DNA of 64,000 bases from an uncultured Draconibacterium sp. (GTDB taxonomy: Bacteria; Bacteroidota; Bacteroidia; Bacteroidales; Prolixibacteraceae), in assembly GCF_913063105.1 (NCBI RefSeq), contig NZ_CAJXYQ010000019.1, forward strand, positions 1-64,000. Direction: 5' to 3'. The translations under genes were made by a program, and so were the position numbers. The notes under the pieces were generated by a model that did no database searches, was not told the DNA's origin, and worked only from the letters and a program-made list of their open reading frames with translations. Of this stretch, positions 45,811-54,690 are shown piece after piece. Numbering within the stretch: the first letter of the stretch is position 1; every line of letters begins with the position of its first letter.

Positions 45811-46037
45811 TATTTGATATCGACATTAAGCTTAAGGTACGACGATTGATCGACATGTTTTATCAAGCCTTTTTGCATTAAGGAGTAAATTGATTCCTGC
45901 CCCTTTGCTGTTGGCAGTTTTAATTCTTTAATAATATCGCCATAAATGTATTTTCCATTGCTTTTAAGGAAAAGTAGTATGGCTTTTTCAAATGGATTTT
46001 TAATTTTTTTAATTTCAATTGTTTCTTGTTCTCTCAT
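45810..46037 (-). CDS. Small winged-helix-like protein coupled to the symporter
   Basis: 75 residues from the ATG at 46037, which has GGAGAAG 11 nt upstream; a TTG at 46055 is an alternative. The pattern NPFEKAILLFLKSNGKYIYGDIIKELKLP...GQESIYSLMQKGLIKHV is that of a compact winged-helix domain (three helices, recognition helix near SIYSLMQKGL). Its stop codon overlaps the symporter start (TAATG). No known family was recognised. It may regulate the operon or act as a transporter partner. Confidence 0.7.
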   Translation of the reverse strand: MREQETIEIKKIKNPFEKAILLFLKSNGKYIYGDIIKELKLPTAKGQESIYSLMQKGLIKHVDQSSYLKLNVDIK

Positions 46038-46057
46038 AAATGTTTTCTTCTCCAATT

Positions 46058-46228
46058 TTATTTTTTGTTATGGGTTAATTCGTTGTATCTGTTGCAGTTT
46101 TTCCAACCTTTTAAGCCCCGGTTACAGAATACATTCCTGAAAATGGGTAAAGGAACATCATTAAACTTTTGCTCGCCTTTATAAAGTGGACAAGTTTCTG
46201 CAAAGTGACAACGGTTTCCAAGATTCAT
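46058..46228 (-). CDS. 56-residue four-cysteine protein between ablB and the wHTH gene
   Basis: The ATG at 46228 begins one base after the ablB stop codon. The product has cysteines at 7, 13, 35 and 45: C-x5-C-PLYKG near the start and FCNRGLKGWKNCNRY near the end. The C...CP-[FLY] and C-x9-C-x-RY pattern suggests a small metal- or Fe-S-binding protein like those seen scattered in anaerobes. Tight packing on both sides supports co-translation. No function is known to me. Confidence 0.7.
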   Translation of the reverse strand: MNLGNRCHFAETCPLYKGEQKFNDVPLPIFRNVFCNRGLKGWKNCNRYNELTHNKK

Positions 46229-46229
46229 A

Positions 46230-47069
46230 TCAAATGTGTTTATACAAAACGTTCATACTTTCTATTTTTCCGGCAATGTGTGTGTTTTTTATTAGGGTGC
46301 CCGAATAACAGTAGTTCAATTTTAGAAATGTTTTATTCATGCCAATTGAGTTTAGTCGGGCAATCGTATAAAGCGTTTTTATTCCTTGTTTTTTCATTTC
46401 CTTTTCAATAGAATTCAGCAGTAATACCGATAATTTACGGCCACGGTGTTGTGGAAGGGTGGCAAAATCAGTCATTTCTGCATTTTTGCCCTGCACGTCA
46501 ACTTCTGCCGAAGCTAGTGCTACGAGTTGTCCCTCGGTTACGGCTCCATAATATTGGGTGCCGTTTTCTATTGATTTTAAAATAAATCCCGGATTGTATA
46601 TCGGAAATGGGTAGGTTATAAAAACTTCGCGGTAAATCTCCGTAATTCGCTGAGAATCTTCTTTGTCCAGTCTGCGTACTGTAACATTAGGCACTTCAAT
46701 TTTATCAGGAGCAGGTGCTGTGTTACTTTCTTCAAGCATTTTACTGAGGTCGCTGAGCCGGTCTGTTTCGATGTTTAGTAAACGGTCGGAACTCAAAAAT
46801 TTCGAAACAAAAAATGCCGATTCTTTATTCCCGAAAAATGCTGGTATTTGTGCTTCAGGTAAAAATCCGTTTGAAAGAAATTGGGGTGCAGCATAAGCCG
46901 GTATTTTGCAAAATATTTTTGTATATCCGTTTTTTCGCGCCAAATCGTTTATTTCCTGAATTATAGTGGGACAATCTTTTTTATCCAGTTTCATCAGGTA
47001 AACGCGTTGGTTTAATTGTCCGTGTTGTATAATGCTTCCGTTTCCAATAGTTTCAATTTTATCCTGCAT
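46230..47069 (-). CDS. ablB: Beta-lysine N-acetyltransferase AblB
   Basis: 279 residues. An N-terminal domain typical of AblB ([28 protein letters not shown]...) precedes a GNAT domain (about 125-275) with [31 protein letters not shown] (acetyl-CoA loop, Q-x-x-R-G-R) and [12 protein letters not shown]. It acetylates L-beta-lysine at the epsilon nitrogen to make the compatible solute N-epsilon-acetyl-beta-lysine. It overlaps the ablA stop by 11 bp, the usual pairing. Confidence 0.93.
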   Translation of the reverse strand: MQDKIETIGNGSIIQHGQLNQRVYLMKLDKKDCPTIIQEINDLARKNGYTKIFCKIPAYAAPQFLSNGFLPEAQIPAFFGNKESAFFVSKFLSSDRLLNIETDRLSDLSKMLEESNTAPAPDKIEVPNVTVRRLDKEDSQRITEIYREVFITYPFPIYNPGFILKSIENGTQYYGAVTEGQLVALASAEVDVQGKNAEMTDFATLPQHRGRKLSVLLLNSIEKEMKKQGIKTLYTIARLNSIGMNKTFLKLNYCYSGTLIKNTHIAGKIESMNVLYKHI

Positions 47070-48375
47070 CTTCTTCCCTCCTTGTCATTCGTTCATTGTC
47101 TTCGGGTATTAAAGAAATTGCATCATCAGAGTCTGATAATAGTTTTTCAATACCAATTGCTTCTGTTTCATCAACTTCTTTAAGATTTAGATCCAGATTG
47201 CAGTCTTCGCAGTTTCTGTCGCACATTTTTGTTTCGTAACTGTCTGGTTCCTTGTAAGTTGTTATTACTCCTTCGTAGTTGCGTAAAACCACTTTATTTG
47301 TCGACCAGGAAATAATATAGTTAGGCATTACCGGAATTTTACCTCCGCCCCCGGGGGCGTCAATAACATAGGTTGGTCGTGCAAATCCGCTGGTATGGCC
47401 TATTAAACTTTCCATAATTTCAATACCTTTTCCAATTGGAGTACGAAAATGTGATAAGCCTTCCGAAAGGTCGCACTGGTATAAGTAATATGGACGCACA
47501 CGGTTTTGCACCAATTTATGAAGTAGTGATTTCATAATTCTAGGACAATCGTTAACGTCGGCTAAAAGAACCGACTGGTTGCCCAGAGGGAAACCTCCAT
47601 TTGCTAGTTTTGAAAGTGCTTCTTTTGCAGAGGAAGTAATTTCGTTGGGATGATTAAAATGGGTATTTATCCAAAGTGGATGATATTTTCTTAAAATGTC
47701 AACAAGTTTGTCGGTAATGCGGTAGGGCAAAACTACAGGCATTCTTGTTCCTAAACGAACAATTTCAACATGAGGGATTTTAGTAATCTCACTCAGTAGC
47801 CAATCGATTTTATCATCGGGCAACATTAAGGGGTCGCCACCTGATAAGAGTACGTCTCTAACCTGTGGGGTGTTGGCGATATAATCGATCCCTTTTTTTA
47901 GTTGCTCTTTTGACGGCACATAGTCGATGTCGCCAACTTTTCGTTTACGCGTACAATGGCGGCAATACATGCTGCAAATGTTGCTTACATGAAACAACAC
48001 TCTGTCAGGATAGCGATGAGTTATGCCTTCCACCGGGCTGTCACTGTCTTCTGATAGGGGATCTTCCAATTCCGACTTTAAGGTTACCAATTCTTCAATA
48101 CCCCCAAAACATTGTTTAAATACGGGGTCGTTTTTAAAATCATTTCTATTAATTAACGAAAGGTAATACGGTGTAATTGATAATGGAAACTTTTCAAATG
48201 TTGTTATTAGTTGCTTTCGTTCTTCCCCTTCAAACTTAACGCCTAAAAGTTCTTCGAATTTCTCAATGCTCTTAATTGAATGTTTAAGCTGCCATCTCCA
48301 GTCTTTCCATTTTGATAGTCGTGCTTCGTCTTCAATCTGATGTGCAATTGTCTGTTGTCTGTTGTTGTAAATCAT
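47059..48375 (-). CDS. ablA: Lysine 2,3-aminomutase (radical SAM), AblA/KamA
   Basis: 438 residues from the ATG at 48375, which has GAGGAA upstream. Radical-SAM cluster motif CSMYCRHC (CxxxCxxC) after HVSNI, the SAM-binding GGDPLMLPD, and the PLP-Lys region [17 protein letters not shown]-terminal Cys cluster (CDRNCEDC) matches the zinc-binding tail of KamA enzymes. It converts L-lysine to L-beta-lysine. Oxygen-sensitive clusters fit an anaerobe. First gene of the abl operon. Confidence 0.95.
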   Translation of the reverse strand: MIYNNRQQTIAHQIEDEARLSKWKDWRWQLKHSIKSIEKFEELLGVKFEGEERKQLITTFEKFPLSITPYYLSLINRNDFKNDPVFKQCFGGIEELVTLKSELEDPLSEDSDSPVEGITHRYPDRVLFHVSNICSMYCRHCTRKRKVGDIDYVPSKEQLKKGIDYIANTPQVRDVLLSGGDPLMLPDDKIDWLLSEITKIPHVEIVRLGTRMPVVLPYRITDKLVDILRKYHPLWINTHFNHPNEITSSAKEALSKLANGGFPLGNQSVLLADVNDCPRIMKSLLHKLVQNRVRPYYLYQCDLSEGLSHFRTPIGKGIEIMESLIGHTSGFARPTYVIDAPGGGGKIPVMPNYIISWSTNKVVLRNYEGVITTYKEPDSYETKMCDRNCEDCNLDLNLKEVDETEAIGIEKLLSDSDDAISLIPEDNERMTRREEDAG

Positions 48376-48453
48376 ATTTATTAAATTCCTCAAAAAAAAT
48401 GCGTTTTTATATAAATCGTGGTTTGGTAGAATTACAAAGTACGTCAGCCTGCT

Positions 48454-48579
48454 TTAGCTCAGGGGAGGGGTGTAATGTTTTAGTCTTCTGGTCTTTAATG
48501 ACTGTTTGAATGGGTGTTCTTCTAGCCTTGTAATTGCCGGTTCTGCCAATTCTTGTTTTGTAAACAATGTTATTTTCAT
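48454..48579 (-). CDS. Possible 41-residue leader ORF upstream of ablA
   Basis: ATG at 48579 to TAA at 48454, inside the predicted ablA leader. The peptide starts MKITLFTKQELAEPAIT, then has a basic middle and ends HYTPPLS. It has no run of lysine codons, so classic lysine attenuation is not indicated. May be a chance frame. Confidence 0.3.
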   Translation of the reverse strand: MKITLFTKQELAEPAITRLEEHPFKQSLKTRRLKHYTPPLS

Positions 48580-48600
48580 GCCTAATAGTTTCTATGCGAA

Positions 48601-48630
48601 CAAAAGTATAAAAAAATGTGGGCATGCAAA
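48601..48630 (-). promoter_or_regulatory. Consensus promoter of the abl operon
   Basis: On the - strand TTTG (48630-48627), 18-nt spacer, perfect TACTTTTG (48608-48601). The start of transcription would be near 48595, giving a leader of about 220 nt. Confidence 0.75.
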
Positions 48631-48742
48631 TTCAACTTTGTGTTAAATCTATTGTTAATATTGAATTTACATAATGCTAATACAATTTGAGATTATTAAT
48701 AATATATTTGTAAATTGAAATTAATTTCTATAGAAATAAAAT

Positions 48743-50947
48743 ATGAGTCGATTAATAATAGCATCAAACCGCTTGCCGGTAATGATTGACAGAAGTGAAG
48801 AAGGAATGACGATAACACCCAGTGCGGGTGGCCTGGCAACAGGATTAAAATCATATCATAAAGGCAGCGACAGTGTATGGATTGGCTGGCCGGGTGTAAT
48901 GCCTAAAAATAAAAAAGAAGCCGATGAAGTAAGTAATTTGTTAAAAACAGAACAATGTTTACCCGTTTTTTTAAACGAAGATTTGATTACGAATTATTAC
49001 GATGGATTTAGCAATGCAACCCTTTGGCCATTGTTTCATTACTTTACCGAGTTTGCAGAGTTTAACGAAACTTTTTGGGAGGCATATTGTAAAGTAAATG
49101 AACTTTTTGCAGAGGCCATTATTGCCAATGCCGAAGAAAATGATGTGGTTTGGGTGCACGATTACCAGTTATTATTGTTGCCCAATATTTTGCGCGAAAA
49201 ACGACCGGATTTAACCATCGGTTTCTTTCTGCATATTCCTTTTCCTTCATATGAATTAATTCGGATTTTACCCTGGCGCGAGGAAATAGTTAACGGACTG
49301 CTCGGTGCCGATCTGATAGGTTTCCATACCTATGATTATGCACGCCATTTTATTAGTTCCGTAAAGCGTTTGCTGGGGTATGATGTTGATTTTAACCAAA
49401 TAAAACTTGATGGACGGCAGGTGTTTATTGATGTGTTTCCGATGGGAATTGATTATAAAAAGTTTGAAACGCATGCGCTCGAAATTCAAACAAAACCGGT
49501 TCAGGAACGCTCAAAAGAACACCAGGATATTGACCGGTTTTTATTAAGTATGCCCGACCGAAAGTTGATTTTATCTATTGATCGTCTGGATTATACCAAG
49601 GGAATTCCGCAGCGTCTGAATGCTTTCAGGTATTTTCTTGAAAAACATCCTGAGTACAGAGAAAAAGTATCGTTGATAATGCTGACTGTACCATCTCGAA
49701 CCGATGTAGAACAATACCAGAATCTTAAAAACGAGGTAGATGTGCTTGTTGGCAACATTAATGGCGAATTTGGTACATTAAACTGGAATCCCGTAATCTA
49801 TTTTTATCGTTCTGTTCCTTTCGAAAACCTGATCGAACTTTACAGCTCGGCAGATGTGGCCTTGCTTACTCCATTACGCGACGGAATGAACCTGGTAGCC
49901 AAGGAGTATTTGGCATCAAAAGTAAACCATAAAGGGGTATTAATTTTAAGCGAAATGGCCGGCGCATCAAAAGAACTCGGTGAGGCAATTGCGGTAAATC
50001 CGAACAATATTCATGATACTGGAGATGCTATTTACAAGGCTTTAACAATTTCGGAAACCGAGCGCGAAAAGGCCATAACCACGATGCAGAAGCGCATTAA
50101 ACGTTACGATATTCACAAGTGGGCTTCAGAGTTTATGACAGCCTTGCATAATACCATCGAAAAACAATCGGAACACCACGCACGAAAAATTACAGCATCT
50201 ATAAAAAGCAAAATAGTTAATGAGTTTGCAAAAGCTCAATCAAAAGTGTTGTTTTTAGATTACGACGGAACACTTCAACGTTTCTTTGCCAATCCGCAAT
50301 CGGCAGGGCCCGACGAGGAACTGTACCAACTTTTAGATGAGGTTGCAGACCAAAAAAATACCACACTGGTATTGGTTAGCGGGCGCGACAGAGAAACTTT
50401 TAATCGCTGGTTTGGAAATAGAAAGTATACTTTGATTGCTGAACATGGCGCCTGGCTGCGTGAGGTTGGAAAAGGCTGGATGGAAAGAAAACCGGTACAT
50501 AACGAATGGAAAGATAATATTATGCCCGTGTTGGAATCTTATGTTGATCGTACACCGGGTAGTTTAATAGAAGAAAAAACCTATTCGTTGGTTTGGCATT
50601 ACCGAAAAGCCGATATTGAATTGGGTGTATTAAGGGCACTTGATTTGGTACATGATATTTCGAATCTGATTATTAACCAGGATTTAGAAATTTTAGAAGG
50701 GAAAAAAGTAATTGAAATAAAGGTTTCGGGTATAAATAAGGGCATGGCAGCCAGCGATTTTATTCATGAAAAACCGGCTCAGTTTATTTTAGCAATGGGC
50801 GATGATTGGACCGATGAATTTTTGTTTAAAGAATTACCCGAAAACGCACACACGGTAAAGGTGGGTACCGAAAATTCAGCAGCAAAATATTACCTGAATA
50901 ATTACAAGGAAGTAAGAGCGTTTTTATCGGAGCTTGTAAAATCATAG
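48743..50947 (+). CDS. otsAB: Bifunctional trehalose-6-phosphate synthase/phosphatase
   Basis: 734 residues. GT20 synthase domain (about 1-470): SNRLPV at the start, SAGGLATGLK (UDP/ADP-glucose loop), VWVHDYQLLLLP, FPMGIDYKKF, DRLDYTKGIPQRL and LRDGMNLVAKEY. HAD phosphatase domain (about 490-734): FLDYDGTLQRF with the Asp nucleophile, VLVSGRD and MGDDWTDEFLF. It makes trehalose from nucleotide-glucose and glucose-6-phosphate in one chain. Downstream is a GH15 gene. Confidence 0.96.
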   Translation: MSRLIIASNRLPVMIDRSEEGMTITPSAGGLATGLKSYHKGSDSVWIGWPGVMPKNKKEADEVSNLLKTEQCLPVFLNEDLITNYYDGFSNATLWPLFHYFTEFAEFNETFWEAYCKVNELFAEAIIANAEENDVVWVHDYQLLLLPNILREKRPDLTIGFFLHIPFPSYELIRILPWREEIVNGLLGADLIGFHTYDYARHFISSVKRLLGYDVDFNQIKLDGRQVFIDVFPMGIDYKKFETHALEIQTKPVQERSKEHQDIDRFLLSMPDRKLILSIDRLDYTKGIPQRLNAFRYFLEKHPEYREKVSLIMLTVPSRTDVEQYQNLKNEVDVLVGNINGEFGTLNWNPVIYFYRSVPFENLIELYSSADVALLTPLRDGMNLVAKEYLASKVNHKGVLILSEMAGASKELGEAIAVNPNNIHDTGDAIYKALTISETEREKAITTMQKRIKRYDIHKWASEFMTALHNTIEKQSEHHARKITASIKSKIVNEFAKAQSKVLFLDYDGTLQRFFANPQSAGPDEELYQLLDEVADQKNTTLVLVSGRDRETFNRWFGNRKYTLIAEHGAWLREVGKGWMERKPVHNEWKDNIMPVLESYVDRTPGSLIEEKTYSLVWHYRKADIELGVLRALDLVHDISNLIINQDLEILEGKKVIEIKVSGINKGMAASDFIHEKPAQFILAMGDDWTDEFLFKELPENAHTVKVGTENSAAKYYLNNYKEVRAFLSELVKS

Positions 50948-51011
50948 TTAAAAATTAAACTGATTTCGTGCTTTCTTATTATTCTCATTCAAATTTAGCT
51001 AGGTTGCGCTT

Positions 51012-52817
51012 ATGGATAATTTGAACTACGCAATAATTGGAAATTGTAAAAGCGCTGCACTTGTATCTGAAAAGGGCTCGATTGACTGGTGTTGTTTACC
51101 CGACTTTAATTCATCGTCGGTTTTTGCAAAAATACTGGATGAAATAAAGGGGGGGAGCATGGAGTTTTTGGTTGACGATAGCTATAAGATCAGCCAAACC
51201 TATATCAGAACCACCAATATTGTTTCAACATTATTTAAAAACCACGACTCGTGTTTTGAAGTGATAGATTTTATGCCACGCTACAAAACCAACGAGTTTG
51301 GTTATTTTACACCACCCGAAATTATTAGGTATATAAAATATAAATACGGGAAACCGGTATTTAAAATCAGGTACAACCCCAAGGTGGAATATGCACGTTT
51401 TAAAACAAGATTAGTGGATGATGAGGAGTATATAAAATGCTACACTACAGAAGGCGATTACGACTCATTGTATCTCTATACTGATCTGGATAAACAATCC
51501 ATTTTAAATGAAGAAGAGATTCAATTAACAGAAAATGCTTTTTTACTGGTATCCTACGATCAAAAATTATTGAATCAAACTCTGGACAGGCAGTACCTTA
51601 AACTTCAGAAAACGAAAGTATACTGGCTTGAATGGGCCAACAAACTAACTTCGTTTATAAAATACAATAACCAGATTGTAAGAAGTGCGCTGGTTTTAAA
51701 GTTGTTGAGTTATGATAAATCGGGGGCGGTGTTGGCTGCGGCAACTACATCTTTACCCGAAACAATTGGCGAGGAGCGCAACTGGGATTATCGTTTTTGC
51801 TGGATACGCGATGCATCAATGGTTATAAAAGTGATGTCGGGTTTAGGGCATCTGAATACCGTTAAAAGATTTATGCGTTTTATAATCGATATTATTCCCG
51901 ACAAGGATGAGAAAATTCAGATTATGTACGGCATAAACCGTGAAAAGAAATTGGAGGAAGAGACTCTGGAGCATCTTTCGGGGTATCAAAATTCTTATCC
52001 GGTACGTATTGGGAATGCGGCCTATCTGCAAAAACAAAACGATATTTATGGAATACTGATGGATGTTATTTACCAACAGTTAACCGAGTTTAAAATATCG
52101 CTTGAAGACAGTGAGGCCTTGTGGACTATTGTTCGCAGTATTGTTAAAACGGTTGCCAATAACTGGACAAAACCCGACAAAGGAATTTGGGAAATCAGAA
52201 CAGAAGAAAAACATTTTACTTTCTCAAAAGTTTTGTGCTGGGTAGCTATCGACCGAGCTATAAAAATTGCCGATTTTATTCATAAGGAAAAATATAAAGA
52301 AGAATGGCAAGCGCTGGCCGACACCATACAACAAGATATATTTGAAAATGCCTGGAATGAAACAGTTGGGGCTTTCACCCAGTTTTATGGCTCTACCGAT
52401 CTTGATGCATCAACGCTATTAATGGAACCTTACGGTTTTATTGATGCAAAAGACAAGCGTTATGTAAAAACGGTACAGGCAACAGAAGAGGAGCTTTGTG
52501 TTGATGGCCTTATGTACAGGTATAAAAATAAGGATGATTTTGGCTTGCCAAGTTCGTCGTTTACTATTTGTACGTTTTGGCTCATTAATGCCTTAAACGC
52601 CATCGGCAAACGCAAAAAAGCCACTGGCTTGTTCGAGCAACTGCTTTCTTATAGTAACCATGTTGGATTGTTTAGCGAAGATATCGATTTTAAAACCAAA
52701 CGCTTGCTGGGGAATTTTCCGCAGGCATACTCGCATTTGGCATTAATTGAAACGGCTATAAACCTGGCCAAGGGTGAAACAACCGAAGATGAACAGATAT
52801 TAGACGCAATTCATTAA
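51012..52817 (+). CDS. GH15 family glucoamylase/trehalase-like enzyme
   Basis: 601 residues, no signal peptide. An N-terminal beta-domain (YAIIGNCKSAALVSEKGSIDWCCLPDFNSSSVFAKIL) precedes the (alpha/alpha)6 catalytic domain with EERNWDYRFCWIRDASM (about 250-266, acid Glu/Asp region) and a late PQAYSHLALIETAI. This cytoplasmic two-domain GH15 type is often paired with OtsAB in bacteria and includes trehalases. 64 bp after the otsAB gene, so likely co-transcribed. Confidence 0.92.
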   Translation: MDNLNYAIIGNCKSAALVSEKGSIDWCCLPDFNSSSVFAKILDEIKGGSMEFLVDDSYKISQTYIRTTNIVSTLFKNHDSCFEVIDFMPRYKTNEFGYFTPPEIIRYIKYKYGKPVFKIRYNPKVEYARFKTRLVDDEEYIKCYTTEGDYDSLYLYTDLDKQSILNEEEIQLTENAFLLVSYDQKLLNQTLDRQYLKLQKTKVYWLEWANKLTSFIKYNNQIVRSALVLKLLSYDKSGAVLAAATTSLPETIGEERNWDYRFCWIRDASMVIKVMSGLGHLNTVKRFMRFIIDIIPDKDEKIQIMYGINREKKLEEETLEHLSGYQNSYPVRIGNAAYLQKQNDIYGILMDVIYQQLTEFKISLEDSEALWTIVRSIVKTVANNWTKPDKGIWEIRTEEKHFTFSKVLCWVAIDRAIKIADFIHKEKYKEEWQALADTIQQDIFENAWNETVGAFTQFYGSTDLDASTLLMEPYGFIDAKDKRYVKTVQATEEELCVDGLMYRYKNKDDFGLPSSSFTICTFWLINALNAIGKRKKATGLFEQLLSYSNHVGLFSEDIDFKTKRLLGNFPQAYSHLALIETAINLAKGETTEDEQILDAIH

Positions 52818-52828
52818 TTCAATTTAAA

Positions 52829-53329
52829 TTACAAAGTTTGTTGTGTTTCGTCATTTGTTTCCAGCTCTGAATCAATAGTGATTAGGGGAGAGGCTTCAAC
52901 CTGTTCAATATCAAGAATCCTGACCAGGGTATTTAATCCGGCCTCCACTGTCTCCAGCTCTTTTTCGTTAAGCTGTAGTAGCTTTTTCGATAATTCTTCG
53001 TGCAAAAGTGCGGGAATAGAGCTTAGCAGCTTATCGCCTGCGGAGGTTAAGGCAATATTTACTACACGTTTATCGCCCGATTTTGGGAGCCGTGCCAGGT
53101 AGCCTTTTTTTTCCAGGCGGTTAATTATGCCACTAACGGTGCTGGGATTCAAGTTTAAAAACTTCCTTATTTCCCCTTGCGTGGATTGATAGTTGGGCGA
53201 ATCGTGTACATAGTTCAAACATAACACCTGTGGTATGCTTACTCCGTGTTCCTTCTGAATTTTTTTAGATTCAATATCTACAGAACGAACAATCTTCCTG
53301 ATTTTTATTAAAATATCTGTGGTCTCCAT
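52829..53329 (-). CDS. MarR-family transcriptional regulator
   Basis: 166 residues with a MarR winged-helix core (about 35-135: LNLNPSTVSGIINRLEKKGYLARLPKSGDKRVVNIALT, with the wing D-x-R). An acidic C-terminal tail follows. MarR proteins bind DNA as dimers and usually respond to small ligands. It is convergent with the GH15 gene and divergent from dinB, so it may regulate its neighbours or itself. Confidence 0.93.
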   Translation of the reverse strand: METTDILIKIRKIVRSVDIESKKIQKEHGVSIPQVLCLNYVHDSPNYQSTQGEIRKFLNLNPSTVSGIINRLEKKGYLARLPKSGDKRVVNIALTSAGDKLLSSIPALLHEELSKKLLQLNEKELETVEAGLNTLVRILDIEQVEASPLITIDSELETNDETQQTL

Positions 53330-53465
53330 TTTGCTCTGTAATCCTATTTTTTGCTAATATATTAAGAAAATATTTGCTTGCGCATAGTAATGCTGCTTAT
53401 CGGTAGTTGTACAATAAAAAATAGCAGAACTTAGTTATTTTCGTAAGTTGCACATTCGAAAAAAA

Positions 53466-54548
53466 ATGATTACAGGGCAAAACCGGAAAATAATTCATGT
53501 TGATATGGATGCTTTTTTTGCATCGGTTGAGCAGCTTGACCATCCGGAGTTGCGGGGAAAACCGGTGGCTGTTGGCGGAACAAGCGACCGTGGTGTGGTT
53601 GCTGCAGCCAGCTACGAGGCTCGTAAATTCGGAGTTCGATCTGCCATGTCGTCGAAAGTGGCAAAACGCAAATGCCCCGACCTTATTTTTGTAAAACATC
53701 GTTTCGAGCGCTACAAACAAATCTCTACTCAAATCAGAAGTATTTTTTTGGAATACACCGATTTGGTAGAACCACTGTCATTAGATGAGGCTTACCTTGA
53801 TGTTACTTATGCCAAAAAAGGATTACCCTCGGCAACGCTTATTGCAAAAGAAATACGGACACGAATACTGGAAGAAACAGGTTTAACTGCTTCGGCGGGG
53901 GTGTCGTATAATAAATTTCTGGCAAAAGTGGCTTCCGATATCAATAAGCCAAATGGCATGTTTGTGGTAACTCCGGCTATGGCAAATGATTTTATTGATA
54001 GGCTGGAAATTCGAAAATTTTTTGGTATTGGAAAAGTTACCGCAAAAAAACTGAACGAAATGGGGGTGTGGTATGGCCGCGATTTAAAATTGATTGAACG
54101 GCTGGAACTAAGCCGTATGTTTGGCAAAGCCGGTAATTATTATTACGATATTTGCCGGGGCATAGATAATCGCGAGGTGCAACCCTCGCGCGAACGAAAA
54201 TCGATTGGAGCAGAGAATACCTTCAGCCATGATTTATTTCTAACGGATGATTTGGAAAACGAGTTGGTGCAAATTGGCGAAAAAGTGTGGGGAAGGGCTC
54301 AGCGGGCAACGGTTAAAGCCAAAACCTTAACCCTAAAATATAAATACGCCGATTTTGAACAACATACCAGAAGTATTACTCTGGAGCCTTATTTTGTTAC
54401 CAAACAACAATTTATTGATGAAAGCCGTGCACTGCTTAATGTTGAAGGTGGTTTTATAAAAGGCATCCGATTGTTAGGGTTAACCTTGTCAAATTTTACA
54501 AACGAAGAAGACAAGCAGGGGAGCATTCAACTTACCATCGATTTTTGA
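53466..54548 (+). CDS. dinB: DNA polymerase IV (Y-family)
   Basis: 360 residues from the ATG at 53466. Y-family motifs: IIHVDMDAFFASVEQ (metal Asp), PVAVGG, SYEARKFGVRSAM, PLSLDEAYLDVT (catalytic Asp-Glu), ASAGVSYNKFLAKVASDINKPNG and FFGIGKVTAKKL (helix-hairpin-helix), with a little-finger domain at the end. Error-prone translesion polymerase. No LexA-type box was searched for or seen near the start. Confidence 0.96.
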   Translation: MITGQNRKIIHVDMDAFFASVEQLDHPELRGKPVAVGGTSDRGVVAAASYEARKFGVRSAMSSKVAKRKCPDLIFVKHRFERYKQISTQIRSIFLEYTDLVEPLSLDEAYLDVTYAKKGLPSATLIAKEIRTRILEETGLTASAGVSYNKFLAKVASDINKPNGMFVVTPAMANDFIDRLEIRKFFGIGKVTAKKLNEMGVWYGRDLKLIERLELSRMFGKAGNYYYDICRGIDNREVQPSRERKSIGAENTFSHDLFLTDDLENELVQIGEKVWGRAQRATVKAKTLTLKYKYADFEQHTRSITLEPYFVTKQQFIDESRALLNVEGGFIKGIRLLGLTLSNFTNEEDKQGSIQLTIDF

Positions 54549-54690
54549 TTCTGTTTGTTAAAATCTCTGTTTTGATTTGCAATATTTCAACGAACTCCCG
54601 TATCTTACCCTTCAATTAATAAACACCGCAAATTGGCCGACTGCGATAAAAAAGTACGACTTACAGTTTCGGTGTACTCACATTTTTATT

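Larger units (their letters stand above)
48376..48742. other. Divergent control region between ablA and otsAB, with long ablA leader
   Basis: 367 bp. The - strand promoter at 48630-48601 predicts an ablA leader of about 220 nt, which contains a possible 41-codon ORF. On the + strand a perfect -7-like TATATTTG (48703-48710) lies 32 nt before the trehalose gene, but the nearest TTTG (48686-48689) is too close at 13 nt. No recognisable lysine riboswitch was seen. Confidence 0.6.

Noticed and set aside
48376..48600. Lysine riboswitch in the ablA leader
   Set aside because: I could not find the conserved L-box core or its helical order by eye.
48407..48625. 72-residue frame in the ablA leader
   Set aside because: It covers the ablA promoter itself and has poor composition.
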